Shown: positions 16,639 through 25,310 of the stretch, piece by piece
Position numbering within the stretch: the stretch's first letter is position 1
Layout of the letters: each line of letters opens with the position of its first letter
Source of the DNA: Winogradskya consettensis
GTDB lineage: Bacteria; Actinomycetota; Actinomycetes; Mycobacteriales; Micromonosporaceae
Reading direction: 5' to 3'
NCBI RefSeq assembly: GCF_018332715.1
Contig: NZ_BOQP01000058.1
Coordinates: 42,832 to 106,831, forward strand
Length of the DNA stretch: 64,000 nt
Made by a program: the position numbers and the translations under genes
The notes under the pieces: model-generated
Database searches by the model: none
What the model saw: the letters and a program-made list of their open reading frames with translations, nothing else
Told to the model about the DNA's origin: nothing

Positions 16639-17346
16639 AGTCCTTCGATCCCCCGATCGGCTAACCGCTACAGCGGTGATCGTCGATGCTTTTGCTCGTT
16701 TGAGCACGGCGATTGAGTGAGCGTTAATCCCTAGAGGCAGATTACTAGGCCTCGCCAACCGCATAAGACTTGTCATATGACAACCCTGCCGGGATGGGCG
16801 TCCTCCCCCCGGTGACGAAATGCGTAGGCGCCGTGGGTGAAGTAGTGCCGAATTCATCTTTTCTGAATCAAGGCGCCGCGCGAGCGCGGCGCGGCCGGCC
16901 GCGCTCGGCCTGCTGGCGCCCTCCGGGCGGCATCGGCCGGCGCACCGGCCTACCTCTGCGACGGCAGCCAATCTCGGAGGATGCCTCCGGCGGGGGCTCT
17001 CAGGCTTCTGGGATGGAGCAGCCATCCCGCCCACCGCCGGCCCAGGCGAAGCCGAGCAGACCCGGTCCTGGGCGCCAAGGTCGTACGTCCGGTGGGGCGC
17101 TCCACCTTGGCGCCCAGGACCGGGCCCGCACCACAGAGTGTGGGTCGACGGCGGACGGGATGGCTTGGGCCGGGAGCGCGTCGCCGTGGAGGCCAAAGGG
17201 CCCCGAAGATGATCTCCTTCAGGGCGTCCCCAGGGCGTCAGGGCGTCCTCAGGGCGTCAAACGATGCCTAAAACTCACCAAGAGTGACCATTGGTGAGTA
17301 TCTATAGGTCCAGGTCAGCGCCATTGTGACGACGGCGACCAGGTAA
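16639..17346. other. Intergenic region between WXG100 cluster and rnpB
   Basis: About 700 bp with no supported gene. It contains the perfect palindrome TTGTCATATGACAA (16770-16783), a possible operator for the leftward cluster. A GC-rich stretch at 16870-17030 resembles common actinobacterial intergenic spacer. A 20-bp inverted repeat (17061-17124) and three copies of a short CAGGGCGTC motif around 17220-17260 are also present. Confidence 0.5.
17061..17124. repeat. 20-bp perfect inverted repeat
   Basis: CCCGGTCCTGGGCGCCAAGG (17061-17080) is the exact reverse complement of 17105-17124, separated by 24 nt. It is a very stable hairpin with no T-run and no gene ending next to it. It could be a remnant terminator, a small mobile repeat or a protein site. 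Confidence 0.6.
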
Positions 17347-17766
<420 letters not shown>

Positions 17767-17958
17767 CAACCATCCTACGGGACCTTCCGACAGCGCCGAG
17801 GTCGGGCAACACGTTGACGCTGAGGTGACACGCCGTCAGGCAGACCGGGGGTGCAGCGGCTGGTTGACGAGTGAAGAGTGGGCGTGGGTGGGTGGGGAAA
17901 GTGAAAGCTGGTGGATTCGCAGCTAACTTTCAGGAAGCGACACCTACGATTACCGCTC

Positions 17959-18417
17959 ATGGACGACGAATTGGCGCTCGGGAGCATTGAGACTCAGGTC
18001 GCGATGCTGATCCGGCTCGGCGAGGCCACCCGGCGGAGTTCGCCGCGACCGCATCGGGCCCTGGATCGGGCCGCCTATGTGATTTTGCGGTTGCTGAGGG
18101 AGTCGGGGCCGCAGAATATCTCGGCTGTCGCGCATCGGCTCAATCTTGACGGGTCGACGGTGACGCGGCAGGTCGGGGCCATGCATCGGGATGCGCTGGT
18201 GGAGCGGAGCGCTGATCCCGATGACGGGCGGGGCACTGTCATTGCTGCCACTGCGGAGGGGCTTGCGCAGGTGGAGGCCGTCAGCAGGGCGCGCCGGGAG
18301 TTGTATGACGTCGTGCTCAAGGATTGGACGGGGCAGGAGCGTAAGGATCTGGCCGCGGTGCTGGAGCGCTTCACCCACGACATGGATGCCTACATCAAAG
18401 GCCGCGGCCCCCAATAA
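17959..18417 (+). CDS. MarR-family transcriptional regulator
   Basis: A 152-residue winged-helix regulator. The DNA-binding part spans about 40-110, with the recognition helix in NISAVAHRLNLDGSTVTRQV and the wing in RSADPDDGRGTVI. N- and C-terminal helices form the dimer. There is no Shine-Dalgarno before the ATG at 17959, and a TACGAT at 17945-17950 could be the -10 box, so the mRNA may be leaderless. An in-frame GTG at 17911 would add 16 residues. It lies convergent to the transporter gene; its target is unknown. Confidence 0.85.
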   Translation: MDDELALGSIETQVAMLIRLGEATRRSSPRPHRALDRAAYVILRLLRESGPQNISAVAHRLNLDGSTVTRQVGAMHRDALVERSADPDDGRGTVIAATAEGLAQVEAVSRARRELYDVVLKDWTGQERKDLAAVLERFTHDMDAYIKGRGPQ

Positions 18418-18480
18418 AGCGGCCCCAGCAAAGCGGCCCGGGTAGAGCAGCCCGGGCGGAGCAGCCCGGGTGGAGCAAAA
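18416..18480. repeat. Short tandem GC-rich repeats between convergent genes
   Basis: Two copies of AAAGCGGCCC are followed by two tandem copies of a 14-bp unit GAGCAGCCCGGGYG, directly after the MarR stop and before the 3' end of the transporter gene. They may fold to end transcription from both sides. Confidence 0.55.
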
Positions 18481-18532
18481 GGCCGCGGCCCCGGAGAGGA
18501 ATTCCAGGACCGCGGCGCAGGGTGGGAGCGGG

Positions 18533-20179
18533 TCAGGTCGAGGAGCCGACGGCGTCCGGCGTGGTGCGGGCGGTTTCGAGGCGGGGGTCGCCTTCGTCGG
18601 CGAAGAAGTCGTCGGGCCTGGTGCCGTCGATGCCGTCCGGGGTTTTCAGGGCTCGCAGGATCAGGGTGGCGATGACTGCGACGACGAGGTTGACCAGGAC
18701 GGCGATGAAGCCGACGTAGATGGTCCGGGGTGTGTCGAAGCCGAAGTCGGACAGCGGGAACGCCGAGCCGCCGAAGTGTTTACGGCCGGTGGCGGCGTTC
18801 GGGATGCTGTAGAGCATCCACATGCCGAGGCCCATGCCGGCGGCCCAGCCCGCCATCAGGCCGCCGCGGTGGAACCAGCGGGTGAAGAGTCCCAGGCCGA
18901 CGGACGGTGCGGTCTGCAGGATGATGATGCCGCCGATGAGTTGCAGGTCGATGGAGAACTGCGGGTCGAGGAAGATGATGAACGCGACCGCGCCGACCTT
19001 GACGACGAGCGACGCGATTTTGGAAACCGTCGCCTCCTGGGCCGGGGTGGCGTCGCGGCGGAAGTACTCCTTGTAGATGTTGCGGGTGAACAGGTTGGCC
19101 GCGGCGATCGACATGATGGCGGCCGGGACGAGGGCGCCGATGCCGATGGCGGCGAAGGCGACGCCCGCGAACCAGGACGGGAATTGCTGGTCGAAAAGCA
19201 GCGGCACGACGGTGTTGCTGTCGACGCTGCCCGCTTTGGCGCCGGGTAGTGGCTTCACTCCGGCCGAGATGGCCATATAACCCAGAAGAGCGATCAACCC
19301 CAGCAGGAAACTGTACGCGGGGAGCGCCGACATGTTCCGTTTGATCGTGTTGCGGCTCTTGCTGGCGAGCACCCCGGTGATGCTGTGCGGGTACAGGAAC
19401 AGCGCGAGCGCGGAGCCCAGGGCCAGCGTGATGTATTGCAGCTGGTTGTTGGTGTTGAGCGTGATGCCGTCGCCGGGTGCCGGGCTCGCGGCGAACTTCG
19501 CGGACGCGTCGTCGAAGATCGTGCCCCAGCCGCCGAGCTTGTACGGCAGGTACAGCACCGCGACGATGATCACGATGTAGATCAGGGTGTCCTTGACGAA
19601 GGCGATCAGCGCGGGCGCGCGCAGCCCCGACTGATACGTGTACGCCGCCAGGATCGCGAACGCCACGATGATCGGCGCGTGCCGGGCGAGGGCGCTGTCC
19701 CCGGTGACGCCCATCGTCTTGAGCACGGCTTCGATGCCGACGAGCTGGAGCGCGATGTACGGCATGGTCGCGACGATGCCGGTGATCGCGACGAGCAGCG
19801 CGAGGGTCGGCGAGCCGAAGCGGGTCCGGACGAAGTCGGCGGGCGTGACGAAGCCGTGCCGGTGCGACACCGACCAGAGCCGGATGAGGATCAGGAAGAA
19901 GATCGGGTAGACGATGATCGTGTACGGCACGGCGAAGAACCCGGCCGCACCCGCCCCGAAGATCAGCGCGGGGACCGCCACGAACGTGTACGCGGTGTAG
20001 AGGTCGCCACCGACGAGGAACCAGGTGATCCAGCCGCCGAAGCTGCGGCCGCCCAGCCCCCATTCGTCCAGGTGGGCCATGTCCTTGGGCGCGCGCCACT
20101 TGGCCGCCACGAAGCCCATCCCGCTGACCAGCAGGAACAGAACCGAGAAGACGACGATCTCAACAATGTGGTCACTCAT
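18533..20179 (-). CDS. Sodium:solute symporter (monocarboxylate uptake type)
   Basis: A 548-residue SSS-family permease with about 13 membrane helices. It would import a small organic acid with Na+. The N-terminal motif LGGRSFGGWITWFLVGGDLYTAYTF is typical of the monocarboxylate (MctP/MctC-like) branch. It is preceded by a DUF3311 gene that overlaps it by 8 bases, the usual actinobacterial pair in which the small membrane protein accompanies the permease. The C-terminal 50 residues are polar and cytoplasmic. The substrate (pyruvate, acetate or propionate) cannot be read from sequence. Confidence 0.88.
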   Translation of the reverse strand: MSDHIVEIVVFSVLFLLVSGMGFVAAKWRAPKDMAHLDEWGLGGRSFGGWITWFLVGGDLYTAYTFVAVPALIFGAGAAGFFAVPYTIIVYPIFFLILIRLWSVSHRHGFVTPADFVRTRFGSPTLALLVAITGIVATMPYIALQLVGIEAVLKTMGVTGDSALARHAPIIVAFAILAAYTYQSGLRAPALIAFVKDTLIYIVIIVAVLYLPYKLGGWGTIFDDASAKFAASPAPGDGITLNTNNQLQYITLALGSALALFLYPHSITGVLASKSRNTIKRNMSALPAYSFLLGLIALLGYMAISAGVKPLPGAKAGSVDSNTVVPLLFDQQFPSWFAGVAFAAIGIGALVPAAIMSIAAANLFTRNIYKEYFRRDATPAQEATVSKIASLVVKVGAVAFIIFLDPQFSIDLQLIGGIIILQTAPSVGLGLFTRWFHRGGLMAGWAAGMGLGMWMLYSIPNAATGRKHFGGSAFPLSDFGFDTPRTIYVGFIAVLVNLVVAVIATLILRALKTPDGIDGTRPDDFFADEGDPRLETARTTPDAVGSST

Positions 20180-20438
20180 CGCCGGCCTCCGAGGGAGAAG
20201 TGGAAGCAGCCGGAGACGGGGAAACAGCGCGGCGGTGGGTCATCTGGTAGACGATCGACGTGGTCGTGACGCCGATGAGGATGAACGCGAACTGCAGCCA
20301 GTAGAACGCGGGAAAGCCCCACAGCCGCGGGGAGTCCATGTTGTAGAGCGGCGTCAGCAACGGCACCGCGATGGGGATTATCAGCAGCCAGTTCCAGGGG
20401 CTGCGGTCACTGCGTGGCACCGATCTCGGCTCTGTCAT
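20172..20438 (-). CDS. DUF3311 membrane protein, partner of the SSS permease
   Basis: An 88-residue protein with two membrane helices (about 16-32 and 45-65, including FPAFYWLQFAFILIGV) and a Ser/Pro-rich tail. DUF3311 proteins are small subunits encoded immediately before SSS monocarboxylate permeases, and the 8-base overlap supports co-translation. It is likely an accessory subunit or stabiliser. Confidence 0.85.
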   Translation of the reverse strand: MTEPRSVPRSDRSPWNWLLIIPIAVPLLTPLYNMDSPRLWGFPAFYWLQFAFILIGVTTTSIVYQMTHRRAVSPSPAASTSPSEAGDE

Positions 20439-20619
20439 GGCGATACCTCCCGTTGGCCGGAAATGTCACCGGGGTAATCACGGCCATCGGCCGGAGGTTA
20501 CCGAGACGTTTCCCACGCGAGTCGTAGCGGAGATCGGGCTGCGCCGAACGGCAAAAGCGGTGCGCCGAACGGCACACCGCCTCGCCAACAAGCCAAGAAG
20601 CCCGGGAGCCCGGAAGACC

Positions 20620-21918
20620 TCAGAAGCGAGGACCCCAGAGACCAGCCGCCACCGTACGCGTGAGCGACGCCTTCTCGTCATCCCCGTCGAGCGACCACAT
20701 CATCGCCCCGCCGAGTCCCTGGCTGCGGATGTACGCCGTCTTCTGCAGGATCTGCGCGGGATCGTCGTACGTCCAGAAGGTCGTACCGTCCGAGATCCAC
20801 GAGTGCCCGGCTCGCCAGTCGCGATGCACCGTGTACCCCTTAGCGGGCAGCGTCTTGAGCACCTTGTAGTCCTCGGTGCCGACAGCGAACGTGCCGGGCG
20901 CGCCACCGGTCGCCGGGGCGAAGAGACCGCCGGCACTGGTCCAGCCCTGGCCGTAGTAGGGGATGCCGAGCACCAGCTGGTCGGACGGCGCCCCGCGGGA
21001 CCGCCACGTGTTGATCGCGACCTCGATGGAGAAGTCCGGGTTGTCCGGGGCACCCGCCGGGACCCGCAACGCTGACTGCTGGTTGGTGACGGCTTCCCAG
21101 GAGCCGTGGAAGTCGTAGCCCTGCACCGTACCGAAATCGAGGTATTTGAAGATCTTGCGGGCCTCGAAGCCGGCGTCGATCTTCGCCAGGGCGGCCGGGA
21201 GGAACGCGGTCAGGTCGTAGTGCTTGCGGGTGCCGCGGCCGAGCGCGTCGAGCTGCCTGCGGAACTCCGCGGCGAGCAGCGTGAAGTTGGTCCTGTCCTC
21301 GGGCCGGATGATGTTGCCGTCGTTGCCCGCGGAGCCCGGCCATTCCCAGTCGAGGTCGATGCCGTCGAAGATGCCGCTCGCGGCACCGGCCGCCACGCCC
21401 GGCAGGTTGCCCTTGAGCCACAGGTCGACGCAGGACGAGACGAGCTTCTTGCGGGAGGCGTCGGTGAGGGCGGCGTCCGAGAAGTACGCGGATCCGCTCC
21501 ACCCGCCGAGCGACATCAGAACCCGCAGGCCGGGGTGCTTGGCCTTGAGCTCGGCGAGCTGGTGGAGGTTGCCGGCGATCGGCTGGTCCGCGGTGTCGGC
21601 GACGCCGTCGACGCTGTGGTCGGCGGCGAACGGGGCCTGCCAGTCGGCCCACGGGTCGGCCGAGTCGCAGACACCGGCGGCGGTGACCGGGCCGAACGCG
21701 TAGTTGAGGTGGGTCAGGCCGGCGGCGGCGCCGGACTTGTCCACCTTGGCCACGGGGAAGTCGCGGCCGTAGATTCCCCACTGGGTGAAGTAGCCGACCT
21801 TGACGTAGGAGTGCTTGGCCGGGAGGCCGGATGACGCGTGAGCGATCCCGGGTGCGGCGGTGATACCGATCAGGACAGTCGCAGCGGCGGCGAGGCCGCG
21901 GCCGATGAACCCATGCAT
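20620..21918 (-). CDS. Secreted GH18 chitinase
   Basis: A 432-residue glycoside hydrolase of family 18 that cuts chitin with retention through its substrate's N-acetyl group. A signal peptide covers about residues 1-29 (cleavage after AHAS). The TIM-barrel begins with VKVGYFTQWGIYGR; the second strand has LMSLGGWSGS; and the catalytic motif DGIDLDWEWP (about residue 185-194) carries the proton-donor Glu. The lid strand QGYDFHGSWE and final MMWSLDGDD are also typical. There is no carbohydrate-binding module. It is monocistronic. Inverted-repeat sites in the promoter region suggest control by chitin-derived signals. Confidence 0.95.
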   Translation of the reverse strand: MHGFIGRGLAAAATVLIGITAAPGIAHASSGLPAKHSYVKVGYFTQWGIYGRDFPVAKVDKSGAAAGLTHLNYAFGPVTAAGVCDSADPWADWQAPFAADHSVDGVADTADQPIAGNLHQLAELKAKHPGLRVLMSLGGWSGSAYFSDAALTDASRKKLVSSCVDLWLKGNLPGVAAGAASGIFDGIDLDWEWPGSAGNDGNIIRPEDRTNFTLLAAEFRRQLDALGRGTRKHYDLTAFLPAALAKIDAGFEARKIFKYLDFGTVQGYDFHGSWEAVTNQQSALRVPAGAPDNPDFSIEVAINTWRSRGAPSDQLVLGIPYYGQGWTSAGGLFAPATGGAPGTFAVGTEDYKVLKTLPAKGYTVHRDWRAGHSWISDGTTFWTYDDPAQILQKTAYIRSQGLGGAMMWSLDGDDEKASLTRTVAAGLWGPRF

Positions 21919-21942
21919 GAGCCCTCCAGGGGCGGAGCATTT

Positions 21943-21965
21943 AGTAAAGTTTCCTGCCTGAGGAA
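21943..21965 (-). promoter_or_regulatory. Candidate operator upstream of the chitinase
   Basis: AGTAAAGTTTCCT (21943-21955) is a near-palindrome, and its TTCCT pairs with AGGAA (21961-21965) across 5 bp. The sites lie 25-47 bp before the chitinase start, inside the expected promoter. They do not match the DasR consensus; a ROK-type or other repressor is possible. Confidence 0.4.
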
Positions 21966-22005
21966 GCTAAACGTCCGCACCCGGGAGGGTCAAGCGTCGG
22001 CCGGT

Positions 22006-23118
22006 CTATCGAAGGTGCGCCGTCTCGTTGACCGAGCGCACCGCGATGCCGCCGTCGGGCCACATGTCCATCGTGGAGACGCCGGCCGCGTCGAGGAACA
22101 GCCGGTGCAGGAACGCGTCGCCTGCCGCGAGCGCGTCGCGCAGGATCAGCTTGATCGGTGAGACGTGCGAGACGACAACGACTGCCGACGAGGGGTACGC
22201 GGACTGCAGCGTCGCCAGCGCGCCCCGAACCCGCTTCGCCACCGCCTGGAACGACTCGCCGCCGGGAGGCGCGACGCTGGTCGAGTCGAGCCAGCGGTCC
22301 ATCTCGGCGGGCCAGCGCTCGCGGACCTCGGCGAACGACAGGCCCTCCCAGTCGCCGAAGTCGCACTCGATCAGCTCCGGCATCACCGTCACGGGGACGT
22401 TGCCGAGCTCGGCGGCGATGTGCTCAGCGGTGCGCGTACACCTCTGCAGGGGTGAGGAGACGACGGCTGCGACCTCGCGGCTGATGCTCGCCACCCGCCC
22501 GGCCGCGGCCATGGCCTGGGCCTCGCCCTCGTCGGAGAGCGGCACGTCACCGCGCCCGGAGTAGCGGCCCTGCTTGGTCAGCGCGGTCTCGCCGTGCCGG
22601 ACCAGGATCAGCCGGGTGGCCTTGTCCAGCGACGGCGGGGCCCAGCTGCGGGGAGCAGCGGGCGTGGCCGAGGACGCCGGCAGCGAGATGTCGGGGACGG
22701 GCTTGCCCGCGGCCTCGTCCATCGCGCGGTTGGCCAGGGCGTCCGCGAGCTTGTTCTTCTCCCGCGGGATCCAGTCGAAGGTCACCGCGGTGAAACCGGC
22801 GACCAGCGTCGCGGCCTCGGCGGCGAGCGGGCGCAGGCCGGGGTTCTTGATCTGCCAGCGACCGGACATCTGCTCGACGACGAGCTTGGAGTCCATCCGG
22901 ACGTCGACCCGGGTGGCGCCCAGCTCGGCGGCGGCGCGCAGGCCCGCGATCAGGCCCGAGTACTCGGCGACGTTGTTCGTGGTGGTGCCGAGCGACGCGT
23001 ACCGCTCGAGCAGCACGTCGCCGCTGGTGGCGTCGAGGACGACGGCGCCGTAGCCGGCCGGGCCGGGGTTGCCCCGCGACCCGCCGTCCGCCTCGACCGC
23101 CACGCGCAGATCGGTCAC
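22006..23118 (-). CDS. Bifunctional RNase H / acid (alpha-ribazole) phosphatase
   Basis: A 370-residue fusion, equivalent in layout to mycobacterial Rv2228c. The N-terminal RNase HI domain (about 1-135) has the catalytic acids in VEADGGSRGNPG, NVAEYSGL, RMDSKLVVEQ and NKLADALAN; it removes RNA from RNA:DNA hybrids. The C-terminal histidine-phosphatase domain (about 165-365) has LVRHGETA and a second His in VVSHVSP, as in CobC. The GTG at 23118 overlaps the upstream stop as GTGA, linking it to the zinc-ribbon gene. An ATG 13 codons further upstream is unlikely. Confidence 0.93.
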   Translation of the reverse strand: MTDLRVAVEADGGSRGNPGPAGYGAVVLDATSGDVLLERYASLGTTTNNVAEYSGLIAGLRAAAELGATRVDVRMDSKLVVEQMSGRWQIKNPGLRPLAAEAATLVAGFTAVTFDWIPREKNKLADALANRAMDEAAGKPVPDISLPASSATPAAPRSWAPPSLDKATRLILVRHGETALTKQGRYSGRGDVPLSDEGEAQAMAAAGRVASISREVAAVVSSPLQRCTRTAEHIAAELGNVPVTVMPELIECDFGDWEGLSFAEVRERWPAEMDRWLDSTSVAPPGGESFQAVAKRVRGALATLQSAYPSSAVVVVSHVSPIKLILRDALAAGDAFLHRLFLDAAGVSTMDMWPDGGIAVRSVNETAHLR

Positions 23119-23849
23119 AGGCCCGACTCCTGCGTGCGGATCATGATCCGGCGGCACTCCTCGCAGCGCACCACCTCGTCGGCCGGGGCGCCCTTGACCC
23201 GGTTCAGGTCGGCGCCGTACAGCTCGATCCGGCAGCCGCCGCAGCGGCCGGCGCGCACCAGGGCCGCGCCGAGACCGGTGTCCGCGCGGATCTTGTCGTA
23301 GAGCTGGACCAGGTCCTGGGGCAGGTCAGCGGCGAGCGGGGCCCGCGACTGGGTCTTGAACTCCTGCTCCTTGGTGATCTCGGCGGTAGCCTCGTCACGC
23401 CGGGCCTCGGCCGCGGCGCGCCGCTCGATCGAGCGGGCGATCCGCTTCTTGATCTCGTTGAGCGTCTGCTCGGCGCTCTCGCGCTTCTCCATCAGCTCGA
23501 GCTCGGCGTCCTCGAGCTCGGACTGGCGCCGGTTGAGCGTGGCCAGCTCGTGCTGCAGGCCCTCGATCTCGCGCAGCGCCCCGCCGGCGTTGAGCCGGGC
23601 CTGGTCGCGGTTCTTGCGGGTGCGGACCTGGTCGATGTCCTTCTCGAAGCGGGTGATGTCGCGGTCCAGGTCGTCGACGGCGACCTGGGCACGGACCCGC
23701 TCGTCCTCGAGCGCGGAGATCTCCCGCGAGACGGTCTCGATCTCGGACAGCTCCGGGAGGGACTTGCGGCGGTGCGCGAGCTGGTTGAGCGCGGTGTCGA
23801 CGGCCTGCAGGTCGAGCAGGCGGCGCTGGGCGTCCGGGGCGGCCTTCAC
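23115..23849 (-). CDS. Coiled-coil protein with C4 zinc ribbon (Rv2229c-like)
   Basis: A 244-residue protein. Residues of about 20-180 form a long charged coiled coil, and the C-terminal part holds a zinc ribbon with CGGC and CEEC pairs (about 201-204 and 231-234). It is conserved in Actinobacteria between the NIF3 and RNase H genes. The fold resembles CT398/FlgZ-like proteins, and the molecular role is unknown. It overlaps both neighbours by four bases, so the three products are probably made together and may act in one process. Confidence 0.88.
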   Translation of the reverse strand: MKAAPDAQRRLLDLQAVDTALNQLAHRRKSLPELSEIETVSREISALEDERVRAQVAVDDLDRDITRFEKDIDQVRTRKNRDQARLNAGGALREIEGLQHELATLNRRQSELEDAELELMEKRESAEQTLNEIKKRIARSIERRAAAEARRDEATAEITKEQEFKTQSRAPLAADLPQDLVQLYDKIRADTGLGAALVRAGRCGGCRIELYGADLNRVKGAPADEVVRCEECRRIMIRTQESGL

Positions 23850-24712
23850 GGGTGGTTCTCCTTAGCTGAGCTTGCCGAGAGTTCACGGCTGAGCGAGTGC
23901 ACGGTCCAGGGGTCGGTGTCGAGGTCGGAAACGAGCGCGGTGACCCCGAGATGGGTACGCAGCCAGTCCGCGACCTCGTCGAGCCACGGCCGCTCGCTCG
24001 CCCAGTGGGCGACGTCGAGCAGGGCCGGGCCGCCGGCGGCGAGGTGCTCGCTCGCCGGGTGATGACGCAGGTCAGCGCAGAGATACGCGTCGGCTCCCGC
24101 CGCTGCGGCAGCGCGCAGGAAGGAGTCGCCCGAACCGCCGCTGACGGCGAGCGTGCGGATGACGCGGTCAGGGTCACCTGCCGCGCGTACACCCGCTGCG
24201 GTTGAGGGTAGTTGATCTGCCGCGAAGGCCGTCAGCTCGGCAAGGGTGAGCGGCTCGGCCAGCTCTCCCACCCGCCCTGTCCCGCGCCCGTCCTCGGAGG
24301 GGACGAGCGGGCGGGTCGCCATCAGGCCGAGCCGAGCCGCCAGAGCGTCCGAGACACCCGGGTTGGCGACGTCGGCGTTGGTGTGCGCGACGTAGAGCGC
24401 GACGTCCGCCTTGATCAGGCGGTGCACGATCCGGCCCTTGAACGTGTCCGGCGCGACCGAGGAGACGCCCTTGAGCAGCAGCGGGTGATGGGCGACGATC
24501 AGGTCCGCGCCGGCCCCGACCGCCTCCTCGACGGTCTCGGGCACGCAGTCGACCACGCACAGCACGGTGCGGACCGGGCGATCGAAGTCGCCCAGGACGG
24601 GGCCCACCCTGTCCCACTGCTCGGCCCAGGCCCTCGGGTATCGGGCGTCGAGGGCGGCCACCACCTCACGGACGGTGGGCGGGGCAACGGCGGTATCGGT
24701 CACGGCCGCCAA
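23846..24712 (-). CDS. NIF3/GTP-cyclohydrolase I type 2-like dinuclear metal protein
   Basis: A 288-residue member of the NIF3 (DUF34) family, which forms toroidal hexamers holding two metal ions per subunit. Metal-binding residues are visible in IVAHHPLLLKGVSS (about 75-88), in YVAHTNAD and toward the C-terminus in DVAHWASERP. Biochemical function remains unsettled for the family, with metal chaperone or cofactor repair proposed. It is the first gene of the conserved three-gene set with zinc-ribbon and RNase H/phosphatase genes. Confidence 0.92.
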   Translation of the reverse strand: MAAVTDTAVAPPTVREVVAALDARYPRAWAEQWDRVGPVLGDFDRPVRTVLCVVDCVPETVEEAVGAGADLIVAHHPLLLKGVSSVAPDTFKGRIVHRLIKADVALYVAHTNADVANPGVSDALAARLGLMATRPLVPSEDGRGTGRVGELAEPLTLAELTAFAADQLPSTAAGVRAAGDPDRVIRTLAVSGGSGDSFLRAAAAAGADAYLCADLRHHPASEHLAAGGPALLDVAHWASERPWLDEVADWLRTHLGVTALVSDLDTDPWTVHSLSRELSASSAKENHP

Positions 24713-24724
24713 CTCTACCCAGGT

Positions 24725-25309
24725 TCAGGAACGGGCCCCGGGCTCGACTCGGTCTGCGGCCTGGAAGTGGGTCTGCAGGGCCTGGAGCGCACGCCGCCAG
24801 GGGAATTGGCTCCGGAAACGGTCGTTCTGTCCGGGTCCGCCCAGCCGGACGACGTCGTCGCCGTGCAGCACCTGCACACCCCAGCTGCGCAGCTTGGCGA
24901 TGCTGTCGTGCAGGGAGGGGTGCATCGCCATGACCTTGTTCGTGTACGGCATGACGACGGTGGGGATGCCGAAGCCGTACCCCTCCACCAGCAGGCCGAG
25001 GACCAGGGTGTCGGTGATCCCGGCGGCCCACTTGTTCACGGTGTTCACCGTCGCGGGCGCCACGATCATCGCGTCAGCGGGCGGTAACACATCGTGGTCG
25101 CCCGGATTCTTGTAGTAGCTGCGGACGACGTGCCCCGTCTGGGCACGCAGCGCCGCGGTGTCGACGAACTTGCGGCCGTCCGGCGTGGTGATCACGCAGA
25201 CCTCCCAGCCGTCACGCTGGGCCAGGTCGACGAGCAACCCCACGTCCCGGGCGATCGGTGAGCCGCAGACCAGGATGTACAGAACGCCGGATCTCACGGC
25301 AGAACCCAC
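24725..25309 (-). CDS. Flavoprotein of the PPC-decarboxylase-like family
   Basis: A 194-residue flavoprotein. The start LYILVCGSPIARDVGLLVDL and the central ADAMIVAPATVNTVNKWAAG are the FMN-binding features of the HFCD family (phosphopantothenoylcysteine decarboxylase and lantibiotic decarboxylases). It lacks the CoaC partner domain of CoaBC, so it probably oxidises or decarboxylates another substrate. It directly follows the XRE regulator gene with a 1-bp gap, and the two are likely co-transcribed. Confidence 0.85.
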   Translation of the reverse strand: MGSAVRSGVLYILVCGSPIARDVGLLVDLAQRDGWEVCVITTPDGRKFVDTAALRAQTGHVVRSYYKNPGDHDVLPPADAMIVAPATVNTVNKWAAGITDTLVLGLLVEGYGFGIPTVVMPYTNKVMAMHPSLHDSIAKLRSWGVQVLHGDDVVRLGGPGQNDRFRSQFPWRRALQALQTHFQAADRVEPGARS

Positions 25310-25310
25310 C

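Noticed and set aside
16639..17196. N-terminal extension of the first YbaB-like gene to 17196
   Set aside because: It would cross a long hairpin and noncoding-looking DNA; the GTG at 16638 fits the domain.
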